From UBA6544 sp049601975 (GTDB lineage: Bacteria; Pseudomonadota; Alphaproteobacteria; UBA8366): 36,960 nucleotides of DNA. Location: NCBI GenBank assembly GCA_049601975.1, contig JBMYRC010000030.1:1-36960 (forward strand), written 5' to 3'. Positions 15,649-23,753 of this stretch are shown piece after piece. Position numbers and translations under genes: made by a program. Below the pieces are notes generated by a model. That model saw nothing but the letters and a program-made list of their open reading frames with translations. It was not told the DNA's origin and searched no databases. Each line of letters opens with the position of its first letter. Positions within the stretch are counted from its first letter, which is position 1.

Positions 15649-15980
15649 CTATATTTCCTCTCGATTCCGACTTTGCCTCTGTTGAATTAGGCTAAGTCTA
15701 TACAGGGTTTTAACCAGAAGCAGTCGGCGCATACCGCGTGTTGCTTTATCGGTGCCGTTTTCGCAATATGATTTTTCAGGACTTCGCCACAGGGCAACGT
15801 TATCGGCTCGAACAGAGCTCCTTGTTGTTGCCTATGAGCATCCATAGACAAAATCTCCGGTTCTTAAATTTATCCGCGATAACGCGCAGCACCGAACCGC
15901 AGCATCAAGCCTTCACCCTATCCGGACTTTCGATAAGCTCATAATGGCATCACCTATTTCCAGCATGCTAAACTACTGAC
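15649..15980. other. Non-coding gap between divergent genes
   Basis: This stretch separates the amidohydrolase from the SDR. A 68-codon open frame at 15738-15944 (+) has no ribosome site and no familiar motif. I see no tRNA, long inverted repeat or clear sigma-70 promoter. It presumably holds both promoters. Confidence 0.6.
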
Positions 15981-16727
15981 ATGTCTCATATAGCAATCAT
16001 AACCGGTGGCAGTCGCGGCATCGGTGCCGCCACCGCGCGTTTGGCGGCGGAAGCCGGCTACGACGTATGCATCAATTATGCGAGTGACGCGGAAGCGGCG
16101 CGGCAAGTCGTCGTCGAGTGTGAAACAAATGGCGGGCGGGCCATCGTCGTGCAAGCGGATGTTGCCGACAGCGCGGATGTCGCGCGGCTATTTCGCGAAT
16201 GCGACGAGAAGCTGGGGTCGGTCTCGCTCCTCGTCAACAATGCCGGGATCATCGGCCAGGCGACGACGGTCGCGGACCTCACGGACGATATCCTTGCGCG
16301 TACCTTCGCGGTCAATGTCTATGGTTCGATCTTTTGCGCGCGGGAGGCGATCAAACGAATGGCGCGATCGGCAGGCGGTACGGGCGGTGTCATCGTAAAT
16401 GTCTCCTCGGTGGCAGCGCGCCTCGGCAGCCCCGGCGAATACGTGCATTACGCCGCCAGCAAAGCCGCGATAGAGACCTTTACCATCGGACTGGCCAAGG
16501 AAGTCGGCCCCGACGGCATCCGCGTGAATGCGCTGCAAGTCGGCACCACCGATACAGAGATACACGCGGCGGCGGGCAATCCGGGCCGCCCCGCCATGGT
16601 CGCCGCAAACGCACCGCTGCGCCGGGTCGCGACGCCCGAAGATATCGCGGCCGGCATTATGTGGCTCGCGTCGGCACCGGCGGATTATGTCAGCGGCGCT
16701 ATTTTGCCCGTCAGTGGAGGTCTCTGA
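15981..16727 (+). CDS. Short-chain dehydrogenase/reductase (SDR)
   Basis: A classical SDR of 248 residues using NAD(P)H. The cofactor loop is TGGSRGIG (8-15), the NNAG motif is at 86-89, the catalytic Ser is in VSSVAA (142/143) and the YxxxK motif is Tyr157-Lys161 (YAASK). Sequence resembles 3-oxoacyl-ACP reductase/glucose dehydrogenase-type SDRs. Because this region has PHA genes, an acetoacetyl-CoA reductase role is possible but not indicated by the immediate neighbours. The stop TGA overlaps the ATG of the FAD oxidoreductase by one base (TGATG), so the two are translationally coupled and probably act on the same substrate class. Confidence 0.9.
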   Translation: MSHIAIITGGSRGIGAATARLAAEAGYDVCINYASDAEAARQVVVECETNGGRAIVVQADVADSADVARLFRECDEKLGSVSLLVNNAGIIGQATTVADLTDDILARTFAVNVYGSIFCAREAIKRMARSAGGTGGVIVNVSSVAARLGSPGEYVHYAASKAAIETFTIGLAKEVGPDGIRVNALQVGTTDTEIHAAAGNPGRPAMVAANAPLRRVATPEDIAAGIMWLASAPADYVSGAILPVSGGL

Positions 16728-18100
16728 TGGCCATCGCTCCCGAAACCTACGACGCCGTGGTCTGCGGCGCTGGTATCGCCGGTATCGCCGCCGCCTATGC
16801 GCTTGCGAATTCTGGCTTGAAGCGCGTGCTGATCATCGACCCCGGCGCGCCGCTTTCACTGACCAGCGATAAATCGACAGAGTGTTACCGAAATTGGTGG
16901 CCCGGGCCCGGCGACGCCATGGTAGCATTGATGAACCGCAGCATCACTTTAATGGAAGGCCATGCTCGGGACAGCGCCAACCGGTTCCTGATGAGCCGTC
17001 GCGGATACCTGTTCGCCACCGCGCGCCCGGAGATGGTGGAGACCTTCGAGGCGCAAGCACTGGAGGCCGAAAGCTTGGGAGCCGGAGCGCTACGGCGCAT
17101 CGGCAATGGGTGCGGGTACCAACCCGCCGCGAGCGAAGGATTCGACAGTACGTTGGACGGTGCCGACCTGATTACCGAGCGCGCCTTGATCGATGAACAT
17201 TTCCCCTACCTCAATTCGGAAACCGTCGCCGTGCTGCATGCCCGGCGCTGCGGAGCGCTCAGCGCCCAGCAAATGGGTATGTACCTTTTGGAAGAAGCCC
17301 GCGCGAGGGGTGTCGAATTTCTGACCGCGGCGTTTTCCGGCGTCGAGACATCCGGTGGACGGGTCAGCGGTGTGCGGATTGACGTCGATGGGACAGAGCA
17401 AACCATTCGCAGCGACACCGTCGTGCTCTCCACCGGTCCATATCTCAAATCGAGCGCCGCACTGCTTGGATTAGATCTGCCTATCGTGGTCGAAAAACAC
17501 ATCAAGATCAGTCTAGCTGACCCCAAGGGTGCGGTTCCCCGCACGGCTCCACTGATCATCTGGACCGACCCCACAGACTTGCCCTGGTCGTCGGAAGAAC
17601 GGACGGCTTTGATGGAATCGGAAGAAACCCGCCACTTGGCTGAAACGTTTCCCGCCGGCGTCCACGGCCGTCCGGTTGGAGCCGGAGACCAAGTGTTGAT
17701 GTATTGGACCTATGACTGTGAAAGCAGTAGCACGCCGGTCTACCCCATGGAATGGGATCCGTTCCTGCCGGAAATTACGCTGCGCGGCATGGCCGTGCTG
17801 GTGCCAGGATTGCAGCAATATTTGGATCCCATGCCGAAACCCTATGTCGATGGCGGTTATTATACGAAAACGCCGGAGAACCGCCCGCTGATCGGCCCAT
17901 TGGACGTACCGGGTGCCTATGTCTGCTCGGCATTTTCGGGGTTTGGCATCATGGCGTCCTGTGCGTCGGGCGAATTGCTGGCGCAGCATGTAACCGGCAG
18001 CGATCTGCCCTCCTATGCGTCGGCCTTCGACCCCGCCCGCTACAAGGACCGGGCCTATCTGGTGATGGTGGAAAATTGGGACGCAAGCGGCCAGCTTTGA
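16727..18100 (+). CDS. FAD-dependent oxidoreductase (DAO/DadA family)
   Basis: A 457-residue flavoprotein starting at ATG 16727, selected because GGAGG lies 6 bp upstream and the SDR stop overlaps it; the open frame extends much further upstream but only as a shadow of the SDR. The Rossmann motif GAGIAG (14-19) begins the FAD domain. The C-terminal FAD-contact region includes YYTKTPENRPLIGPLDVPG and AFSGFGIMASCASGELLA. This layout is that of D-amino acid, sarcosine or dimethylglycine oxidases/dehydrogenases, which oxidise an amine to imine. The substrate is unknown. The methylmalonyl-CoA mutase gene follows 59 bp later in the same direction. Confidence 0.87.
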   Translation: MAIAPETYDAVVCGAGIAGIAAAYALANSGLKRVLIIDPGAPLSLTSDKSTECYRNWWPGPGDAMVALMNRSITLMEGHARDSANRFLMSRRGYLFATARPEMVETFEAQALEAESLGAGALRRIGNGCGYQPAASEGFDSTLDGADLITERALIDEHFPYLNSETVAVLHARRCGALSAQQMGMYLLEEARARGVEFLTAAFSGVETSGGRVSGVRIDVDGTEQTIRSDTVVLSTGPYLKSSAALLGLDLPIVVEKHIKISLADPKGAVPRTAPLIIWTDPTDLPWSSEERTALMESEETRHLAETFPAGVHGRPVGAGDQVLMYWTYDCESSSTPVYPMEWDPFLPEITLRGMAVLVPGLQQYLDPMPKPYVDGGYYTKTPENRPLIGPLDVPGAYVCSAFSGFGIMASCASGELLAQHVTGSDLPSYASAFDPARYKDRAYLVMVENWDASGQL

Positions 18101-18159
18101 TGGACTCTCGACCGCCACTGCCGATATAAAGAAGCAAAGAATAAAGGGAGTACGATGCG

Positions 18160-20319
18160 ATGGCGGAGTTCACAAAGACCTCCATCGACGATTGGCGCCA
18201 ACAGGCCGACAAGGAGCTGAAGACCCGCTCCGCCGATGATCTCGTTGTCGAGACGCCGGAAGGCATCGCGGTCAAGCCGCTCTACACGGCAGAAGACCTC
18301 GAAGGCATCGAGCATCTCGGCACCATGCCGGGCGCCGCTCCCTATGTGCGCGGCCCGCGCGCCACGATGTATACGGGTCGCCCTTGGACGGTGCGTCAAT
18401 ATTCCGGCTTCTCGACGGCGGAAGCATCCAACGCCTTTTACCGCAAGAACCTGGAAGCGGGCCAGATGGGTCTCTCCATCGCCTTCGATCTTGCCACGCA
18501 TCGCGGCTACGATTCCGATCATGAGCGAGTCGTCGGCGATGTCGGCAAGGCGGGTGTCGCTATCGATTCCATTGAGGATATGAAAATCCTGTTCGACGGC
18601 ATCCCGCTTGATAAGATGTCGGTCTCCATGACCATGAACGGCGCGGTGCTGCCAGTCCTCGCGATGTATATCGTCGCCGGCGAGGAACAGGGCGTCGCTC
18701 ACAAGGACCTCTCCGGCACCATTCAGAACGACATCCTGAAAGAGTTCATGGTCCGCAATACATATATTTACCCGCCGGAACCCTCGATGCGGATCGTCGC
18801 CGATATTATCGAGTACACGGCCAAGGAAATGCCGCGTTTCAATTCGATCTCGATTTCGGGATATCACATGCAGGAGGCGGGTGCCACCAGCGTGCAGGAA
18901 CTCGCCTATACCTTGGCGGACGGCGTCGAATACGTCCGCACCGCCATCTCCAAGGGTCTCGAGGTGGATGCTTTTGCACCTCGTCTGTCATTCTTCTTCT
19001 GCCTCGGCATGGACTTTTTCATGGAAGTGGCGAAGCTCCGCGCCGCGCGGTTCCTTTGGGCGAAGCTCATGGAAGATAAATTCCAGCCGAAGGACCCGCG
19101 TTCTTCGGCGTTGCGCACTCACTGTCAGACCTCGGGCGTCTCGTTAACCGAACAGGATCCCTATAACAATATCGTCCGCACGACTATCGAAGCTCTGGCC
19201 GGGGTACTCGGTGGCACGCAATCCCTGCACACTAATTCCTTCGACGAGGCCTTGGCCTTGCCAAGCGAACTTTCGATGCGGATTGCCCGCAACACGCAAT
19301 TGATCCTCAATCACGAGGCCGGGATGACACGGACCGTCGATCCGATGGCGGGCAGCTATTATGTGGAAAGCCTGACCGCGAGCCTAATTACCGAGGCTGA
19401 AAAACTGATCGAAGAAGTCGAGGAGTTGGGTGGCATGACCAAGGCAGTCGATGCAGGTCTGCCAAAACTGCGTATCGAGGAAAGTGCTGCGCGCCGTCAA
19501 TCGCGGATCGATCGCGGGGAAGAAATCGTCGTCGGTGTCAATCGCTTCCAATCCGAGATAAAAGACGAGGTCGATATCCTCGACATCGACAATACCGCCG
19601 TTCGCGAATCACAGGTCGCTCGTTTGAAGAGCGTACGGGGTCAGCGGGACGAAGCAGCTTGCACGGCAGCACTCAAAACGCTGTCCGCGGGCGCCGAAGA
19701 TCCGGGCGCTAATCTGTTGGAACTCGCCGTCAACGCGGCACGTGCTCGCGCCACCGTCGGCGAGATCTCCGATGCACTCGAAGATAAGTTCACCCGGCAC
19801 AAGGCCGTCATTCGTTCCATCACCGGGGTCTACGGCTCCGCCTTCGACGGTGACGAGGGCTACGCTAAAATCGCGGCCGAGATCGACCGTTTTGCAGCGG
19901 ACGAGGGACGGCGCCCACGTATGTTGGTGGTCAAGCTCGGCCAGGACGGACACGACCGGGGTGCCAAGATCATCGCCACAGCCTTCGCCGATATCGGATT
20001 CGACGTGGATGTGGGCCCGCTGTTCCAAACGCCGAAAGAGGCGGCCCGCCAAGCGATCGAGAACGACGTGCATGTGGTTGGTATCTCCTCTCAAGCGGCC
20101 GGCCACAAAACATTGGTCCCATCTCTCATCGACTCATTGCGCGACCAAGGGGCGGACGACGTCATCGTGGTGTGCGGTGGTGTCATTCCACCGAAAGATT
20201 ACGACATGTTGAAGCAAGCGGGCGTTTCCGCGATCTACGGTCCGGGCACCAATATCCCGGCTGCCGCGGCCGAGATCATTGGTTTGGTGCGTCATCACGG
20301 ACTAGAGGCAGCGGAGTAA
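18160..20319 (+). CDS. scpA: Methylmalonyl-CoA mutase (adenosylcobalamin-dependent)
   Basis: Interconverts (R)-methylmalonyl-CoA and succinyl-CoA in propionate, odd-chain and branched-chain catabolism. The 719 residues match the long, single-chain type with the catalytic barrel (about 30-560) and a C-terminal B12 domain. Barrel markers include YTGRPWTVRQYSGFSTAEAS, AFDLATHRGYDSDHERVVGD and NSISISGYHMQEAGA. The cobalt-ligand motif DGHDRG has His598, followed by GISSQAAGHKTL and VVCGGVIP. GGGAG about 9 bp before ATG 18160 fixes the start. The chaperone MeaB is 14 kb downstream; no epimerase or propionyl-CoA carboxylase is adjacent. The gene may share a transcript with the SDR and FAD oxidoreductase or have its own promoter. 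Confidence 0.97.
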   Translation: MAEFTKTSIDDWRQQADKELKTRSADDLVVETPEGIAVKPLYTAEDLEGIEHLGTMPGAAPYVRGPRATMYTGRPWTVRQYSGFSTAEASNAFYRKNLEAGQMGLSIAFDLATHRGYDSDHERVVGDVGKAGVAIDSIEDMKILFDGIPLDKMSVSMTMNGAVLPVLAMYIVAGEEQGVAHKDLSGTIQNDILKEFMVRNTYIYPPEPSMRIVADIIEYTAKEMPRFNSISISGYHMQEAGATSVQELAYTLADGVEYVRTAISKGLEVDAFAPRLSFFFCLGMDFFMEVAKLRAARFLWAKLMEDKFQPKDPRSSALRTHCQTSGVSLTEQDPYNNIVRTTIEALAGVLGGTQSLHTNSFDEALALPSELSMRIARNTQLILNHEAGMTRTVDPMAGSYYVESLTASLITEAEKLIEEVEELGGMTKAVDAGLPKLRIEESAARRQSRIDRGEEIVVGVNRFQSEIKDEVDILDIDNTAVRESQVARLKSVRGQRDEAACTAALKTLSAGAEDPGANLLELAVNAARARATVGEISDALEDKFTRHKAVIRSITGVYGSAFDGDEGYAKIAAEIDRFAADEGRRPRMLVVKLGQDGHDRGAKIIATAFADIGFDVDVGPLFQTPKEAARQAIENDVHVVGISSQAAGHKTLVPSLIDSLRDQGADDVIVVCGGVIPPKDYDMLKQAGVSAIYGPGTNIPAAAAEIIGLVRHHGLEAAE

Positions 20320-20454
20320 AGTTTTATTTGGTTTTATTTAGTATTCACTTCAAGATCTAAGTTTATGTTACAAAATTCTATTTATTGACTATTATTCGCT
20401 ACTCATGGAATATTATTCTATTATTTAACGTCATTAATTTTGAGAGTATTGGCC
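20320..20454. other. AT-rich intergenic region upstream of the coiled-coil gene
   Basis: This 135-bp segment is strikingly AT-rich next to GC-rich genes. It begins with a short tandem repeat (GTTTTATTT twice at 20321-20339) and contains several TATTATT runs. It probably holds the promoter of the coiled-coil gene; I cannot single out -35/-10 boxes with confidence. Confidence 0.45.
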
Positions 20455-23400
20455 ATGTCTGCCAATGTGACGGAGTTGCCTCGCGCCGGTCGCCATTCGG
20501 AAGGGCCAGATCTGGCGGAAATCAAAGCATCCCAGGCGCGCGCCAAGCGCCGGTCGCAAAAGGTAACGGCTGCCGGAATATCGGTCACCGTCTTTTGGTC
20601 GTTTTTGTGCCTGACTTATATCCACACCACGCTCGGATGGAGTTTCGGTTCGCAAATGTTGGCGCACGAACTCGGCGCCATGGTGGCGGGAATGGCGGCG
20701 CCCCTCGCCTTTCTGTGGCTCGGCATGGCGTATTTCCGACGCGGTTACGATGTACGCGAGCATACGGAAGCGCTGCGGCGGCAATTGGATATGCTCACAT
20801 ATCCCGCCGAAGAAGCGGAAGCCCGCATTGGCCAAGTATCGGAAGCCTTGCGCAAACAAGCGGAAGAACTGTCCCGCGCGAGCGATAAGGCGACCATCGA
20901 TATCGGACAATTATCGGGCGCGCTACGGGAACAAACCGAAGCGCTTTCCGAAGTTTCCGAGAAAGCAGCAGGCGAAGCAACGTCGTTGAAAGATGCCATT
21001 AGCGGCCAGACCAAGGCGTTGACCGACCTCGCGGACCGCTTTGCTGATCAATCCCGCAATATGGAGAACTCGGTCGAGCGCCAAACCGAAGAGCTCAATA
21101 AGGCAACGATCAATGCGGTCGAACAGTCAGATGAAATCCGCGCGTCCTTGCGGATGCAAGCCTCCGAATTGATCGATGCGTCGGACCGGGCCTCCAACCG
21201 CGCTAAGGAAATGGGAACGCTGTTCCGTGAATATACCGACGATCTCAGCGAGGCCTCGGATTCCGCGCTGGAGCGCACCAAACTCGTGCGCGAACGGTTG
21301 GACAAGGGGACAAGCGATCTGAAAACAGCTTCTGACCGTGCCAGCGAAAAGGCGACGGAAATCAGCTCCGGAATGCAGGAACTGCTCACCAGTATCAGCG
21401 GGCGCTTGAAGCAAGCATTCGATGGCCACGGCCATACCTTGCACGTCGTCACCGAACGGTCTGGTGAGCGCATCGACGAGATGGTCGAGACATTAGGCCG
21501 CCAAACAGGAAATCTCTCGACGTCGTTGCGCGAGATGTTCGATCGACAATCAACTGAGTTTGGTCGGCTGATGGATTCGACCCAAGCACGGGTAGACGAC
21601 GTCGGTGAGACCATGGAACGCCAATCGCTCGAGATCACGGAACGATTCGAGCGTCATTTGGTCAAACAATCTTCGGCGCTATCGACGTCGGTTGAGATCA
21701 CGGCCGAGCGGATCGAAGAAATTACCGCCGCCATGCGCCTGCAAGCGCAGGAACTGAACCACACGACGCAGATGAGCGAAGGCCACAGCCAACGCATCCG
21801 CAGCACCCTGGAGGCGCAAGCCAATCTCCTGAAGGACATGTCCGACCATGTCGCCAAACAGGCACGCTCGGTCGAATCTTCGCTGGAACAGCATTCGGAT
21901 GTGATGACCCGCACCGCGGACAACGCCACTAATCAAATCGGCTCGCTTCGCGACGCGTTGGAATTAAAGGCCTTGGAATTGGCACGGGCTACCGACCTGG
22001 CGGCGTCCCGCGCCGAGGCCATTCGCGAAGCCCTGCGCCGTCAAGCGGAAGAATTGCAACTCGCCTCCGAAATGGCGGACGGCCAAGCCGGCAAAATTGA
22101 AACAATGCTAGCGTCACGCACCGAAGCATTGGGCGCCGCCGTAAAAGGTGGTGTCGAGACGATGAGCGATGCCTTCGACCCAGCTATCGCACAAGCCCGC
22201 AGTATCGGCGAATCCATGCGGTTACAAGCACAGTCCCTGCAAGAATCAGCAGATTGGTCTACCGCGCAAGCCAAGACCATCGGCGAGCTACTGCACAAAC
22301 AAAGTCAGGAATTGCGCACCGCGTCGGATTATGCAGCCACGCAAGTCAGCGGTATCCGCAACATCATTCAGGATCAGACCACTGAATTGAAGGACGTTGC
22401 AACGCAGGCTTCCGGCGAAGCCAACAACATTCGCGAATCCTTACGCGCTGACAGTCAGGAACTCCGGCAATTGGCGGACCACCTCGCCGAACAGTCAAAA
22501 GGCATTCGCACAGCCGTGGCGGAACAAACATCTAGCCTTGGCCAAGCCACCAAGGACGCACGCGGACAAACCGACAAAATCAGCGAGACGCTGAAGGCGC
22601 AAATCGCCTCCCTCGAGCAAGCCGCCGAAGCAGTGCGTGAGCGGATCATCGGCGCCGGCAGTGGATTCAATACCGAGATCGACGGGCTAAAGGATGGTAT
22701 CTCCATGGCGCTCGGTATGCTTGACGACGTCGGCGACCGCTTTACCCAGCAAACCGAGCGCTTCACAACCGCGTCGATCCAGGTTGGCATGCAAGTCAAC
22801 GACAACCGGGAAGCGCTCAGCTTGGAATCGGAGGAGCTCTCGCGCGCAGCCTCGGATGCGGCGGATCGTATTCGCCTCATTGGCGACGCTTTCGCGCAAC
22901 AATCGGCGGATCTGAACGGCTCGACCGAATTGCTGTCGTCGCGATTGAAAGCCTTGAACGCCGCTTTCCGCGAGCAAACCGAAGGATTGGCGGAAACCTC
23001 CGATCAAACCAACCGGCAGGTCAAGGAAGCTTTGGATTCCCTAGCGAAGCAAACCACGGTCTTTAGCGAAGCCGCGAAGGAAGCCAAAACCAACGCCGAT
23101 AACGCAACACAATCCTTCACGAAAAACACCGGCAATCTTCTGACAGCCCTCGAATCCTCAGTCTCCAAGACTTTGGACGCGGGAGAGATTTTCGACGATC
23201 AGGCGACCAAGTTGATGAAAGCCTCGGCAGCGGCGGCGGAACAAGCTCGCAGCTTGCAGGAGGAAGACCTGACCCTGCGCCGCGACCTATTTTTGAAGAC
23301 CGCGCGCTTCATTGTCGAGGATTTGAACTCCCTTTCCATCGACCTTACCCGCCTACTCGACGCTGAAGTACCCGATGCGGATTGGAAGCGCTACACAAAC

Positions 23401-23661
23401 GGCGACCGCACTATCTTCACGCGCAATCTGTTGAAGGGTAAACAAGCGGCCATAGTCGGGCGGATCACCGAGAAGCTAAAGAGCGACGACGAGATGCGGC
23501 AGTATGTGACCCACTTCGTCGACGAATTTGACCGCCTGGTGCGGGAATCAGAAGCCGTCGATCCCGAGAACCTACTCCATTCGACGTTCATGACGGCAGA
23601 TGTTGGTCGGCTCTTTTTACTCCTAAACCGCGCGCTCGGGCGCGACGGATTGCAGGAATAA
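20455..23661 (+). CDS. Large membrane-anchored coiled-coil protein with 25-residue tandem repeats
   Basis: A 1068-residue protein with no family I can name. A basic cytosolic N-terminus (1-37) leads to two membrane segments (about 38-58 and 72-94), placing the rest in the cytoplasm. Residues about 125-930 are helical repeats of exactly 25 residues: hydrophobic at 4, Leu at 8, Gln at 11, Leu at 15, Ala-Ser-Asp at 18-20 and Ala at 22, as in IRASLRMQASELIDASDRAS. A 25-residue period over seven turns equals two heptads plus one hendecad. The last 128 residues (941-1068) form a distinct, probably globular tail beginning LRRDLFLKTARFIVEDLNSL. The architecture recalls the polarity protein TipN of Caulobacter (two membrane segments plus a long coiled coil), but homology is unproven. 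ATG 20455 is preferred over TTG 20440. A hairpin follows the stop. Confidence 0.85.
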   Translation: MSANVTELPRAGRHSEGPDLAEIKASQARAKRRSQKVTAAGISVTVFWSFLCLTYIHTTLGWSFGSQMLAHELGAMVAGMAAPLAFLWLGMAYFRRGYDVREHTEALRRQLDMLTYPAEEAEARIGQVSEALRKQAEELSRASDKATIDIGQLSGALREQTEALSEVSEKAAGEATSLKDAISGQTKALTDLADRFADQSRNMENSVERQTEELNKATINAVEQSDEIRASLRMQASELIDASDRASNRAKEMGTLFREYTDDLSEASDSALERTKLVRERLDKGTSDLKTASDRASEKATEISSGMQELLTSISGRLKQAFDGHGHTLHVVTERSGERIDEMVETLGRQTGNLSTSLREMFDRQSTEFGRLMDSTQARVDDVGETMERQSLEITERFERHLVKQSSALSTSVEITAERIEEITAAMRLQAQELNHTTQMSEGHSQRIRSTLEAQANLLKDMSDHVAKQARSVESSLEQHSDVMTRTADNATNQIGSLRDALELKALELARATDLAASRAEAIREALRRQAEELQLASEMADGQAGKIETMLASRTEALGAAVKGGVETMSDAFDPAIAQARSIGESMRLQAQSLQESADWSTAQAKTIGELLHKQSQELRTASDYAATQVSGIRNIIQDQTTELKDVATQASGEANNIRESLRADSQELRQLADHLAEQSKGIRTAVAEQTSSLGQATKDARGQTDKISETLKAQIASLEQAAEAVRERIIGAGSGFNTEIDGLKDGISMALGMLDDVGDRFTQQTERFTTASIQVGMQVNDNREALSLESEELSRAASDAADRIRLIGDAFAQQSADLNGSTELLSSRLKALNAAFREQTEGLAETSDQTNRQVKEALDSLAKQTTVFSEAAKEAKTNADNATQSFTKNTGNLLTALESSVSKTLDAGEIFDDQATKLMKASAAAAEQARSLQEEDLTLRRDLFLKTARFIVEDLNSLSIDLTRLLDAEVPDADWKRYTNGDRTIFTRNLLKGKQAAIVGRITEKLKSDDEMRQYVTHFVDEFDRLVRESEAVDPENLLHSTFMTADVGRLFLLLNRALGRDGLQE

Positions 23662-23704
23662 AAAACACAACCGCTTTTCACCACGCCATTCGACCGTAAA
23701 TGAC

Positions 23705-23728
23705 TGAGTGAGGCATTCGCCTCGCTCA
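23705..23728. terminator. Hairpin after the coiled-coil gene (probable terminator)
   Basis: TGAGTGAGGC and GCCTCGCTCA form a 10-bp stem (one G-U pair) around an ATTC loop, 44 bp after the stop and 26 bp before hyuB. The trailing T-tract is poor, so readthrough into hyuB is possible. Confidence 0.55.
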
Positions 23729-23753
23729 TTGTCATTTCCAACGGGACCCACCC

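Noticed and set aside
15738..15944. 68-codon open frame in the gap before the SDR
   Set aside because: No ribosome site, no motif, and unusual composition; most likely random.
16199..16726. N-terminal extension of the FAD oxidoreductase frame over the SDR gene
   Set aside because: The extension is Arg-rich shadow sequence of the SDR; the ATG at 16727 has GGAGG upstream and is preceded by the SDR stop.
20425..20445. CtrA-like site (TTAA-N-TTAA) upstream of the coiled-coil gene
   Set aside because: The spacing is 5 bp instead of the 7 bp required by the CtrA consensus, and AT-rich DNA gives such matches by chance.
20820..23200. Repetitive 75-bp pattern considered as a CRISPR or DNA tandem repeat
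   Set aside because: The repeats are conserved only at protein level (25 residues) in one open frame; DNA copies are divergent and there are no spacers.
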